From the NCBI RefSeq assembly GCF_023016285.1, contig NZ_CP095413.1, positions 3,224,001 to 3,288,000 of the forward strand: 64,000 bases of DNA, read 5' to 3'. The notes under the pieces are model-generated. The model saw nothing but the letters and a program-made list of their open reading frames with translations. It made no database searches and was not told the origin of the DNA. Origin of the DNA: Muricauda sp. SCSIO 64092 (lineage in GTDB: Bacteria; Bacteroidota; Bacteroidia; Flavobacteriales; Flavobacteriaceae). Below, piece by piece: positions 16,018 to 23,781 of the stretch (positions within the stretch are counted from its first letter, which is position 1; every line of letters begins with the position of its first letter). The position numbers and the translations under genes are program-made.

Positions 16018-17808
16018 ATGAATGAATATGACCCAAACAATCCTATATACGATTTCCATTTTAAATATGGTGCCTATACGAGAAAAAGCTCTGAAGCTGA
16101 GGAACGTCAGATTCAGAGCATTGAGCGACAAAATGATGACCTTATTGAAATTATTGAAAAACATGATCTGGACGTTTACGGTGAGATTATCGAAGAAACC
16201 AAGTCGGCTTTTTATCGAGGGCGAGAGAAATTTGATGAACTCGTTGCATTGACCGAGAAAGGAGTGGTGAATGCCTGGCTGTGCTGGCATCCCAATCGGC
16301 TCTCTCGAAATGCCGTAGACTCGGGAATTATCATCGATCTGATGGATCGCGGAAAGCTCCATCATATACGAACTCCCAGTCGTACCTATTTCAATACGCC
16401 GTCAGACAAACTCTTCCTTCAGGTTGAGTTGATCCTCAGCAAGAAAGATTCGGATGATAAGAGTGTGTTTGTAAAGAGCGGACTTAAAAAGCGGTACAAA
16501 AAAGGCTTGCCCACAGGGAAAACACCTATAGGGTTCCTCAATGACAAGACCAAGGAGAAGGGCGACCGGGGGTGGCTTGTGGATAAGGATCGGTTGAAAA
16601 AAGTTGGGTACATCCTTGCACGGTTTCTCAAAGGACGGGACTCGATAACGACCATTACCGATTACGCAAGGAATGAACTTAAACTTACCACCGTGCCACT
16701 AAAAAATATTGGGGGAAAGCTGATCAGCCGCTCAATGATGGAGTTACTCTTGAAGAACCCGATCTATGCCGGATTTTTCTATTCCAAGGATGAAACAACG
16801 GAAGGGCGTACCGAACGTGTACTGGATGAATCGTTGCCACGGCTTATTACCGTCGAACAACACAAGAAAATCCTTCAAATACTGAGTAAACGCAGTTACC
16901 AGAAAGTACAGGAGCATGAAGCTACCTACAACCACATTATCGTTGGCGAGGATAACCAGCGCATAGGGGCAGACTTTAAGTTTCAACTTATCTGTGACTG
17001 TAAGCATAAGTTTGCGTACAGGGCTAGAGATCGGTGTCCCAAATGTAACCTCCTGATCAGTCAGATGAAGAACCCGACCTACCTGTCATATACCTATTAC
17101 TACAATATACAACGGCGAAAGACCAAGGAAACGAAAGCCAAGTGTATTGAGGAGAAGCGGGTCAATGAGTACCTCGCCGACTACATCAGAAATAACTTTT
17201 CACTGAGTGAAGACTTGTGTAATTGGGGAAAGAAACACATTGCGGAACTCAGGGATAAATCAATCCAGGAACACAGCGAACGTAAAAAAACCTATACGAA
17301 AGAACTTCAAAGGCTTGCTGAAGAAAAATCCGAGCTACGAAAGATGTATCTAAGGAAATTGATCTCGGAAGAAGAATTTATCTCTGATAATAAGGAAATC
17401 AATATGAAAGAGGAGGAGATTAGAACCAAGAATGGAGCGTTTGAAAACTACTTTGAAGAGTTGGAATCATTGTTCAATCTATCCGTTGAATTTGAAGATA
17501 TTATCCTAAATGGAAGCCTTGAAGAGAAAAAACGTGTCCTTCAGGAATTTGGTTCGAACCTACTCTGGAACGAGGAAAAACTTGAAATTATAAGGTCGAA
17601 ATGGTTAACGGTGTTCGAAAAATCCCGAAAACATATATTAGCAAAAAACAGGCAGTTCGAACCTGAAAAAAGTGTTGAAAAAAAAGGCTCAAATGCCGAT
17701 TTGAGACCTCTCTGTCCAGTGTTGCTCTCATATTTGGATGAGCTTCGAACCTACTTAATGCAAGTTAAAAATAAGTGTTCACCTCAAGGAAAGTCTTCTA
17801 CTAGTTGA
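16018..17808 (+). CDS. Large serine recombinase
   Basis: This 596-residue protein starts at ATG 16018 (a longer upstream frame begins in a region with no coding character). The resolvase domain starts FKYGAYTRKSSEAEERQIQS with the catalytic Ser near residue 24, then ALTEKGVVNAWLCWHPNRLS and the RxxR-like RLSRNAVDSG. A recombinase domain follows (SGLKKRYKKGLPTGKTPIGF, MELLLKNPIYAGFFY), then a zinc ribbon (CDCKHKF...CPKC, residues 320-345) and a long coiled coil. Large serine recombinases integrate or excise mobile DNA between short att sites. A second recombinase inside an element that already has a tyrosine integrase points to a nested element. The RKSSE-type N-terminus is one I associate with Patescibacteria and some Bacteroidetes. 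Confidence 0.85.
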   Translation: MNEYDPNNPIYDFHFKYGAYTRKSSEAEERQIQSIERQNDDLIEIIEKHDLDVYGEIIEETKSAFYRGREKFDELVALTEKGVVNAWLCWHPNRLSRNAVDSGIIIDLMDRGKLHHIRTPSRTYFNTPSDKLFLQVELILSKKDSDDKSVFVKSGLKKRYKKGLPTGKTPIGFLNDKTKEKGDRGWLVDKDRLKKVGYILARFLKGRDSITTITDYARNELKLTTVPLKNIGGKLISRSMMELLLKNPIYAGFFYSKDETTEGRTERVLDESLPRLITVEQHKKILQILSKRSYQKVQEHEATYNHIIVGEDNQRIGADFKFQLICDCKHKFAYRARDRCPKCNLLISQMKNPTYLSYTYYYNIQRRKTKETKAKCIEEKRVNEYLADYIRNNFSLSEDLCNWGKKHIAELRDKSIQEHSERKKTYTKELQRLAEEKSELRKMYLRKLISEEEFISDNKEINMKEEEIRTKNGAFENYFEELESLFNLSVEFEDIILNGSLEEKKRVLQEFGSNLLWNEEKLEIIRSKWLTVFEKSRKHILAKNRQFEPEKSVEKKGSNADLRPLCPVLLSYLDELRTYLMQVKNKCSPQGKSSTS

Positions 17809-18125
17809 TTAACCTGACTATATAGAGTCATAAGGAAATATTCTTTTTCCTTTAATGCTTCTTTTTCCTGTGATATTTCAATATCGTATATAAGCTCTTC
17901 AATTTCAATAATGCGATCTGGTATTGTATTTTGTAATTGTTTTAGAATTTCTTGAAAGTAACAATGATCAAACCGAGAACGTAATTTTGATAATAAATCT
18001 GTAGCGTGGATAACTATACGTCCTGGAATAGACGTTTCTTTAACACTATTGTATAAGTTATTAATGAGGACGGTATCTTGCCCAAACAAGAAATACATAT
18101 CCTCTATGGTTAATATATTATTCAT
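17784..18125 (-). CDS. Hypothetical helical protein overlapping the recombinase 3' end
   Basis: This 113-residue protein on the opposite strand overlaps the recombinase end by 25 bp. It is acidic and helical (EIEELIYDIEISQEKEALKE) with no recognised motif. A strong hairpin lies just upstream of its start (18142-18168). Confidence 0.5.
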   Translation of the reverse strand: MNNILTIEDMYFLFGQDTVLINNLYNSVKETSIPGRIVIHATDLLSKLRSRFDHCYFQEILKQLQNTIPDRIIEIEELIYDIEISQEKEALKEKEYFLMTLYSQVNQLVEDFP

Positions 18126-18141
18126 GTTTTTATGTTTTTAG

Positions 18142-18168
18142 CCCCCTCGGTATATACACACCGAGGGG
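18142..18168. terminator. GC-rich hairpin upstream of the 18125 gene
   Basis: CCCCTCGGT / ACCGAGGGG stem with an 8-nt loop and T-rich flanks on both strands. It could separate the leftward genes on each side. Confidence 0.65.
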
Positions 18169-18338
18169 ATTTTGATTTTAGCGTGCCGGAGTGTAAACAA
18201 GAAGAGACGATGTAGGCAGTACTACAACATTGATCTAAAATTTCAAAACTCACTTTAAAAAAAGTTAATAGTGAGCTTGCTAACTCACTCAATTTACATA
18301 GAGAGAAAGAAAATCTAACTCAATTTGGAATTGGGTTT

Positions 18339-18899
18339 TTATTGATAATACTTTCTTAAAATTTTAAAAAAAATTTCTTGTTTCTTTTCCAATAAAATTA
18401 ACATTTTCCTGGAAGGAATTATTTTCCCGTGAAAATTGGCAAGATCTCCTCTGTTAGTTTCCTTAAAAAGTAACTCTGCATTCTCTATGAATTTGTGAAC
18501 TAACACATCATCTTTTAAAGCAATTCTCACGTTATCAATTTGGCATCCTGAATACCTGCGTTTTGGATCAGGAAGGAATAGAATTCTCTTTAGACTAGGC
18601 AAAGATTTTGGTGTTACTTCATGGTAGACACCATTTTTATCAATCCATACAGCATGAAACTCAGCTTCAATCATAACACTCGGAAGAGTCTCCCATATTT
18701 GCCAACCGTATTGTATCTCTCCTCCATTCTTCTCAATTATACGCTTAACATTTTCATAACAATCATTTTCAATTGATCCCTCTACTGTCTCTATCTCTAG
18801 GTACTGGGGCGTACCATTAGGAACTAGTTGTTTACATAGGTTGATAGTACTTAGATCATTAATTTCTGCGGTTTTTGGGATAGGCATTAATTTAATCAT
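18339..18899 (-). CDS. Conserved hypothetical protein with GWxIWE / AEFHAVW motif
   Basis: This 186-residue protein has a core NDCYENVKRIIEKNGGEI, GWQIWETLPSVMIEAEFHAV, then D-x-NGVYHEVTPK and ILFLPDP. I recall this combination of Cys, His and Glu with VTP from uncharacterised plasmid and phage proteins, sometimes linked to SEC-C zinc motifs; no SEC-C tail is present here. The conserved Cys/Glu/His set suggests a metal-dependent or papain-like fold, which is speculation. It stands alone on the minus strand next to AbiV. Confidence 0.45.
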   Translation of the reverse strand: MIKLMPIPKTAEINDLSTINLCKQLVPNGTPQYLEIETVEGSIENDCYENVKRIIEKNGGEIQYGWQIWETLPSVMIEAEFHAVWIDKNGVYHEVTPKSLPSLKRILFLPDPKRRYSGCQIDNVRIALKDDVLVHKFIENAELLFKETNRGDLANFHGKIIPSRKMLILLEKKQEIFFKILRKYYQ

Positions 18900-18947
18900 A
18901 TTTATATTATACTTATAAAAAACTTCGAACTATCTAATTCCTAACAA

Positions 18948-18967
18948 ACGAGACGAAAGTCTCGTTG
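18948..18967. terminator. GAAA-capped hairpin
   Basis: AACGAGAC GAAA GTCTCGTT forms a compact 8-bp hairpin with a GNRA loop, downstream of the AbiV gene (minus strand). There is no clear T-run. Confidence 0.45.
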
Positions 18968-19008
18968 TGCCAGTGGTTGGATGATGTTCGGAAGAATTTT
19001 GTTTAGTG

Positions 19009-19764
19009 TTAGTCCAGTTCAATCTTTGCAAGATAGTCTTCAAATGTTTCAATTGAGTAATAACCTAAATTGCTCAAATGTTCTTTGTAGTCTTCTTTGA
19101 AAACCGCCTTAAGCATTCTAATCAATTGGTATGGGTTCATAATCAATCTATTCATTATCATTCTTTCTTTGTCTGTCTGTTCTAAGTCTGAGATTTCTTT
19201 TGAGTCGTCTTTGATTGACATATCAACCTCGGACATCCTTTCTGATATTGCACTTTTCACTATCTCCATAAAATAGGTGGCTCCCTTTTTAGTTAGCTTT
19301 GAAAAGTCCTTTTCCTCAATTATGTTACTAAACTGATTTACCATAAACAGACAAGTATGTTTTATCTCTGCTCTTACCTGATCTGGTTTTGCAATACTAA
19401 ACTCTGGCTTGCCTTGTTCACTGCTCCCTACATACAAGTAACCTTGTTTTAGTTTCTCAATATCCTGATGAGACCGGTTTTGCAAACCAAAGTTTGTGAA
19501 AATCTTTTGTTTTACCGGGTGTTTATAAAAAGCGCCTTGCCGATTTGTCAAAACATTTTCAAGCGTATCAAGCTCGTTAGCAATAGGTAAGATTATAAGT
19601 TTTGCCAGTTCTTCTTGCGCAATGATAGCAAGAAAAAAAGCTTCGTTGTAAGAATATCTAGTACTTGAAAGCTCAATTGCAGCTAACAGTTTTTGGGTAG
19701 CATTTTGAAAAATTGTAACTACAAAAAGTTCGTAATTGGTAAACTTTTCCTGGTTAGTCTCCAT
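19009..19764 (-). CDS. AbiV-family abortive infection protein
   Basis: This 251-residue protein has the AbiV/HEPN-like N-terminal pattern: NATQKLLAAIELSSTRYSYN, then EAFFLAIIAQEELAKLIILP, and a following H-x-x-K (KHPVKQK). AbiV of lactococci blocks phage protein production through interaction with a phage protein. It is monocistronic, transcribed leftwards, and belongs to the defence content of the element. Membership rests on the A-EELAK motif and overall helical design. Confidence 0.8.
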   Translation of the reverse strand: METNQEKFTNYELFVVTIFQNATQKLLAAIELSSTRYSYNEAFFLAIIAQEELAKLIILPIANELDTLENVLTNRQGAFYKHPVKQKIFTNFGLQNRSHQDIEKLKQGYLYVGSSEQGKPEFSIAKPDQVRAEIKHTCLFMVNQFSNIIEEKDFSKLTKKGATYFMEIVKSAISERMSEVDMSIKDDSKEISDLEQTDKERMIMNRLIMNPYQLIRMLKAVFKEDYKEHLSNLGYYSIETFEDYLAKIELD

Positions 19765-19798
19765 AAGATAACATTATCACAAGTGTCATAATTGCGGA

Positions 19799-19825
19799 AT
19801 TGCCCACAACTGAAAATGGTATAAT
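19799..19825 (+). promoter_or_regulatory. Extended -10 promoter for the DUF3892 gene
   Basis: TGGTATAAT (19817-19825) is a perfect extended -10 box 69 bp ahead of the GTG start at 19894. TTG-containing hexamers lie upstream but not at ideal spacing. Confidence 0.4.
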
Positions 19826-19893
19826 AGGCTTAGTTACAAACGGAGAATAGTCGACTCCTACGTGACTCGTTAGAAACATAACCAAAAAACTCT

Positions 19894-20112
19894 GTGACAA
19901 AGATAATCGGCAACAATGATGGTGAGAACGGTAGAAATGAGACCTACAAAATTGGTTCTCGTAAGAAAGTTCCACGTTCAGTAACCGTAAAGGAAGTTGA
20001 ACAAGGAAAGCACTCAGGTGTGCACATTGTGAAGATAAATGGTCGTAAATATGTTCGTGACAATCCTGACCCTTCAAAGAAGGATAATGTCAATCGCACC
20101 AAAAAGAGGTAA
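19894..20112 (+). CDS. DUF3892-family small protein
   Basis: This 72-residue protein starts with GTG. It reads GENGRNETYKIGSRKKVPRS, then KEVEQGKHSGVHIVKINGRK and YVRDNPDPSKKDNVN, the full pattern of DUF3892 (KEVKQGKHP...H...GxxYVRSNPDxxxxNNV). The function of the family is unknown; the size and basic, beta-rich pattern suggest a nucleic-acid-binding or stress-related role. Confidence 0.75.
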   Translation: MTKIIGNNDGENGRNETYKIGSRKKVPRSVTVKEVEQGKHSGVHIVKINGRKYVRDNPDPSKKDNVNRTKKR

Positions 20113-20427
20113 ATGGAAAAGTTACTGGTTTATGTAGAGTCTACCGAGAAGGAGAATACCAGAACTTAGTTATGACAGGACAGCAAATCTTGAACGACGA
20201 CAGAAAAGTAACACCTCCCAATCAAAAGGCCTCGTAAGAAAGCTTTTGATTTAGTTAACGAGTATTTCTTTATGGTCTCCATTCATAAAATAAACCACAA
20301 ATAGTTGTCAAAAGGATAAAAAGTTAGTAATTACACTACCAAAGGGCATATTTCCTCATAAAGGGTTATGTGGTAATGAGTAGTCAATTTCTCAACCTAA
20401 CGAACAGTTCGCAGGGACTGTTCTCTC

Positions 20428-20484
20428 GTCGAACTATGTAAAAAATTACTAGCAAAAACTAGTAATTTTTTACATTGCTCGACC
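20428..20484. terminator. Very long AT-rich hairpin
   Basis: The core stem TGTAAAAAATTACTAG / CTAGTAATTTTTTACA is a perfect 16 bp with a CAAAAA-type loop (20437-20474). Outer GTCGA / TCGAC pairing extends it. It works as a terminator in both directions or as a stable RNA end. Confidence 0.7.
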
Positions 20485-20571
20485 TAATAGATGAAATTCG
20501 AACATGTTTGATGGAGGAAAAATATCTAAAATAGTCGCTCAACTTGTATAGATAAGTATATAATTTTTTAG

Positions 20572-20602
20572 AAAAACGCATATCCAAGTGACATGCGTTT
20601 TT
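20572..20602. terminator. Bidirectional terminator of the 20614-22179 operon
   Basis: AAAAACGCAT / ATGCGTTTTT, 10-bp stem with A/T-runs, 12 bp from the last stop of the leftward operon. Confidence 0.8.
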
Positions 20603-20613
20603 GTATATAGTTA

Positions 20614-21045
20614 TTATTTCAGCCAAATCTCTTTAGCTTTCTCAAATCCAACCCACCGGTTTTCCTTGTTGTACCCTCGGCACGCAAGTTCATATCGGAT
20701 GAACCGCTTTAGCGGTACCTTACCGTGAAGAAGAAACCGCAATATCTCCCCGCTTATAACGGAGACCATACCGGCGATCGTTTCCCAGTGAGGTAAGGGA
20801 TCGGTATCGGCCATGATGTTCTGGATGTCCATGTAGGTCATACCAGAATAACCATTAGGCAGTTCCTCGATCATTTCACCTTCAAAGGATGGATGTCCAT
20901 TGGGAACAACAAAGTATCCCGATTCATAGCTTGGCACCATCACAAACCGTTGATGGGTAAGTCGATACTCAAAGTTAAGCCACATGGCTCGGTCCATTGC
21001 CTTTTGCTTATTGGCAAATTTCTCAAGATCACTTCGCTTTCCCAT
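20614..21045 (-). CDS. Hypothetical protein, last gene of a three-gene leftward operon
   Basis: Starting at ATG 21045 (MGKRSDLEKFANKQKAMDRA) the product has 143 residues. It is soluble, with aromatic-rich segments (RFVMVPSYESGYFVVPNGHP and RRG-type RYELACRGYNKENRW). A longer frame to 21072 overlaps the upstream gene. No family is recognised. The next two genes upstream are spaced closely, which indicates co-transcription. Confidence 0.5.
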   Translation of the reverse strand: MGKRSDLEKFANKQKAMDRAMWLNFEYRLTHQRFVMVPSYESGYFVVPNGHPSFEGEMIEELPNGYSGMTYMDIQNIMADTDPLPHWETIAGMVSVISGEILRFLLHGKVPLKRFIRYELACRGYNKENRWVGFEKAKEIWLK

Positions 21046-21541
21046 CGTTTTCCTTGTTTTGAGCGGTGGCAACCCTTCCGGTTAGGGAGATGATGTCCCC
21101 CTTGGAGGATTTCGGGTCCTTGCCCTTGGTACGGATAAACTTCTGTGAGTTGAACAGTGGGCGGCACTTGATGTTAAAATCCGAGTAGCCCACGGGTTCC
21201 TGTTCACGTTCTTGACTCACCTTGACATAGGCTTTGTGCAGGCCATCATTGGTCATCTTTTTCTCCTTGGACTTTACCAGGACTTCAAGAGCAATGGATG
21301 CCACAGGGTTGAGTCCACCGGTATAGGGGAGCACGAAGCCGAGGCTCTCCAGTTCTTCTTTACTCTGGTCATCTGCGTACTTTATCAGTACGGATACGTC
21401 CTGTTTGTGATCCTTGATCCGTTCCATGACATCACGTTTCTCCTGTTGCAGGGGTTCGAGTTTTTGGTCGACCTCTTCCAAGATTGTCGTATCGGTTTTG
21501 ATGTTTTCGATAAGTACGTCGATAATTACTTTGTCATTCAT
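21029..21541 (-). CDS. Coiled-coil protein with winged-helix-like C-terminus
   Basis: This 170-residue protein has residues 15-75 forming a charged coiled coil (LEEVDQKLEPLQQEKRDVME). Residues 90-160 resemble a winged-helix fold: VKSKEKKMTNDGLHKAYVKV, then PLFNSQKFIRTKGKDPKSSK and DIISLTGR. This arrangement suggests a DNA-binding regulator or structural protein. It overlaps the next gene by up to 17-44 bp. Confidence 0.5.
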   Translation of the reverse strand: MNDKVIIDVLIENIKTDTTILEEVDQKLEPLQQEKRDVMERIKDHKQDVSVLIKYADDQSKEELESLGFVLPYTGGLNPVASIALEVLVKSKEKKMTNDGLHKAYVKVSQEREQEPVGYSDFNIKCRPLFNSQKFIRTKGKDPKSSKGDIISLTGRVATAQNKENDGKAK

Positions 21542-21576
21542 TGTATAAAAAATTTAAGGATTAAACATTTACATTC

Positions 21577-22179
21577 TTAGGTGGCTTTGTAGGTATACAG
21601 GAGGTGCATTTCACCCTCTTCAAAGCCTTCTTCCTCGATCATGTGCCGCATGGCAGATTCGGCAAGTTCCCGTGTTCCATAGAACCGTCGGGGTGGTGAG
21701 TCCACACGGTCAACATCGTCCTGTGACACCATGCGGTCGTAGATACCATATACCTCCTGAATCTCTCCAGAGCGTAAGCGAAGGGAGCGGTAATTGGCAT
21801 AATCGTAGGTATCCCACTTAGTTATCGGTTTACTCCGCAGGTAGTGGGTTTCCATGCCAATCTTCTCCAAGGTTATCCATACCTGTTCGGGATTAAGGGA
21901 CTCACGATAGGCGGTCTCCGTATCCCAACAGTCAATGAAGTAACTGAGGATATTGGCATCGTTGCCGACCATCTCCTCAAGTTCATCGGTGTGCATCGCA
22001 TTGAGGTTAAGCTGTTTGAGGTCTTTTGGGTGGTACATCCACCTGATAATGTCGATCAGTTCCCCGTGGGTAAAGTACCCTTTGAAGAATGGGCTGATGC
22101 CGGAAACTTCAAGAGCCTCCATCTGTTTTTCGAGCGTCCCGAGGAAGTACCGCAGGACAGTTTTTTGGGTTATGTCCAT
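21577..22179 (-). CDS. Hypothetical protein, first gene of the leftward operon
   Basis: This 200-residue acidic protein (SPFFKGYFTHGELIDIIRWM, VWITLEKIGMETHYLRSKPI) has no signal, membrane segment or recognised motif. The terminal part FYGTRELAESAMRHMIEEEG is of normal globular composition. Its upstream region overlaps the left 166-bp inverted repeat zone, so its promoter may be affected if the repeat recombines. Confidence 0.5.
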   Translation of the reverse strand: MDITQKTVLRYFLGTLEKQMEALEVSGISPFFKGYFTHGELIDIIRWMYHPKDLKQLNLNAMHTDELEEMVGNDANILSYFIDCWDTETAYRESLNPEQVWITLEKIGMETHYLRSKPITKWDTYDYANYRSLRLRSGEIQEVYGIYDRMVSQDDVDRVDSPPRRFYGTRELAESAMRHMIEEEGFEEGEMHLLYTYKAT

Positions 22180-22258
22180 ATCGTGTGTATTTATATATTG
22201 AAGGGATTAAGAATACAGAACTATGTATTTATGGTTATTAATCTTTGGTGTTCTTGGT

Positions 22259-22424
22259 AATACAAGTTTCGGTAGTATGTAAACCAATAAATAGGAACTA
22301 CATTCGGATGTTTCGGAACTACATTCGGAATTAGAATTTATTTATTTTAGCGTATGGGCAAGAAATTCTACAAGTCATTAAGAGTCACAAACAGATCTGA
22401 ATTCTTGAAAAGAATCATACCTAA
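22259..22424 (+). repeat. 166-bp inverted repeat, left copy (contains a promoter region and 24 codons of the pentapeptide gene)
   Basis: It is the reverse complement of 32417-32582 with only two mismatches over 166 bp (at 22273 and in the GGGCAAG/GGGTAAG codon). It includes a tandem ATTCGGATGTTTC/CATTCGGAAT motif, the start codon and MGKKFYKSLRVTNRSEFLKR plus four residues. It ends exactly at the stop codon of the Dam-like gene. Confidence 0.92.
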
Positions 22425-23227
22425 TCGTCTTTGTCAAGCGGGTAATTGGCGGTTAAGACTTCTACCTTCTTGTGGGTTCGTGAGGCTCCTGCCTCTACCT
22501 TTCGGGCTGATAGCGACTTCTCAAAGCGGATGCTGTACCAACCATTTTTTGCTACATACTCATCCAAAATCTCAGATGGGTACGAACTCAAGAGAAACGT
22601 TCCCTTAATGTTGGAGAGCGTATCAAGAAGATTCCGGTAATCACATTCGGTATATCCACAGTAGTCTCCCTGGTAAGTATTGATGTACGGGGGATCTACA
22701 TAGTGAAAGGTCTCTTTGGTATCACGGCTCTCAATGACCTTGCAGGCATCGTTGTTTTCAATCTGTACGAACTCCAATCGCTTTACAATGGACTCGTCAA
22801 ATCGCATGGTCTTGTTCCGAAAGGTCTTTACACGTTTGTTGTACTTGTCGTAGCCCCATGATCCGGGCTTGTTTGCGAAGCCCATATTACACGCGACATA
22901 GCACGCCCACGCTCGTAAGCGTTTGTCCTCCACCAACGAGGGTGTTTTGTAAATGAGCCACGCCTTTGAGTAGGTTTCCCGCGCAAAGAGTGTTGCTTCA
23001 ATCTGGTTTTTAAGCCAGTTGAAGTCAGTCTTGACCACCTCAAAGAAGTTCACCACCATACCGTTGATATCGTTGATGATCTCCGCCTCGGAGGGTTCTT
23101 TGGCAAAGAAGACCGCCCCGCCCCCGAAGAACGCTTCCGTATAGATACGGTGTTTGGGGATGCGAGGGAGTATTTCTTTAAGCATATTGATTTTTCCTCC
23201 GTAATAGGAAATGGGGGTCTTGGGCAT
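22421..23227 (-). CDS. Dam-type (D12 class) adenine-N6 DNA methyltransferase
   Basis: A 268-residue protein starting at ATG 23227 (MPKTPISYYGGKINMLKEIL). Motif I is YTEAFFGGGAVFF and motif IV is DPPY within HYVDPPYINTYQGDYCGY. The order and length match Dam/MboI-type enzymes, which methylate adenine, usually in GATC. There is no cognate restriction enzyme nearby, so it is probably an orphan methylase protecting the element from restriction. The following residues to 23281 are open from a TTG but overlap radC, so the ATG is preferred. It is the terminal gene of a leftward run with radC and the HerA-like ATPase. Confidence 0.9.
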   Translation of the reverse strand: MPKTPISYYGGKINMLKEILPRIPKHRIYTEAFFGGGAVFFAKEPSEAEIINDINGMVVNFFEVVKTDFNWLKNQIEATLFARETYSKAWLIYKTPSLVEDKRLRAWACYVACNMGFANKPGSWGYDKYNKRVKTFRNKTMRFDESIVKRLEFVQIENNDACKVIESRDTKETFHYVDPPYINTYQGDYCGYTECDYRNLLDTLSNIKGTFLLSSYPSEILDEYVAKNGWYSIRFEKSLSARKVEAGASRTHKKVEVLTANYPLDKDD

Positions 23228-23249
23228 GGTAGGGAGGTGATTATTTGAC

Positions 23250-23717
23250 TTAGAGTTCTCCTTCTTGTGCAAACGAGACAAAGGACTCTGAGGTAATAAT
23301 GATATGGTCGAGCAAGGTCATCTCCATGAGCCTGGCGGCTCTTTTGATGTTCTTGGTCAGTTCAATGTCTTGACGGGAGATGGTCAAATTCCCACTGGGG
23401 TGTGTATGTGAAATGATCAGGTATACCGCATTGGTCAGCAATGCCAATTGGAAAATGTATTTGGGGTTCATCTGTACTCCAAGGGTCGAGCCTTTGGCAA
23501 CTTCTGAAATTCCCAATACCCGATTGGATGCCGTAAGCAATATCACCCAAAAGCATTCCCGTACATCCAGTTGTGCGGGATCGATATACTTTCGTAACAC
23601 TTCGTTTGCATCCTCGGCACATGAGATGTGGTGCATTTCGTTTACATGCGGTCGTTGGTACTGGATTTGAATTTTCGAGCTACCAAGTAGCTCGGTACTT
23701 GGTAGTGCTGTTTTCAT
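23250..23717 (-). CDS. RadC-like JAB-domain protein (mobile-element type)
   Basis: A 155-residue protein from ATG 23717. It has a complete JAMM metal site, ISHTHPSGNLTISRQD, and LLDHIIITSESFVSFAQEG at the C-terminus. It lacks the helix-hairpin-helix domain of chromosomal RadC, as is usual in phage and ICE versions, where it is considered an anti-restriction or recombination aid without proven function. Only 22 bp separate it from the Dam-like gene. The reading frame continues upstream to 23759 with poor coding character. Confidence 0.85.
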   Translation of the reverse strand: MKTALPSTELLGSSKIQIQYQRPHVNEMHHISCAEDANEVLRKYIDPAQLDVRECFWVILLTASNRVLGISEVAKGSTLGVQMNPKYIFQLALLTNAVYLIISHTHPSGNLTISRQDIELTKNIKRAARLMEMTLLDHIIITSESFVSFAQEGEL

Positions 23718-23781
23718 AGGTATTGAATTAAAGGTTTCAAAGCCAGTATGAAGGAACAAGAGACCTTACGGGAGGGGCGAC

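Larger units (their letters stand above)
20113..20613. other. Non-coding region rich in hairpins
   Basis: No protein frame is supported. It contains a 7-bp hairpin GAACAGT/ACTGTTC (20402-20423), a very long one at 20428-20484 and a terminator at 20572-20602. It may encode a structured RNA, but I see no known family. Confidence 0.45.

Noticed and set aside
22354..22608. 84-codon frame starting MGKKFYKSL
   Set aside because: Only the first 24 codons are real pentapeptide-gene sequence, in the left inverted repeat; the rest is antisense of the Dam-like gene.
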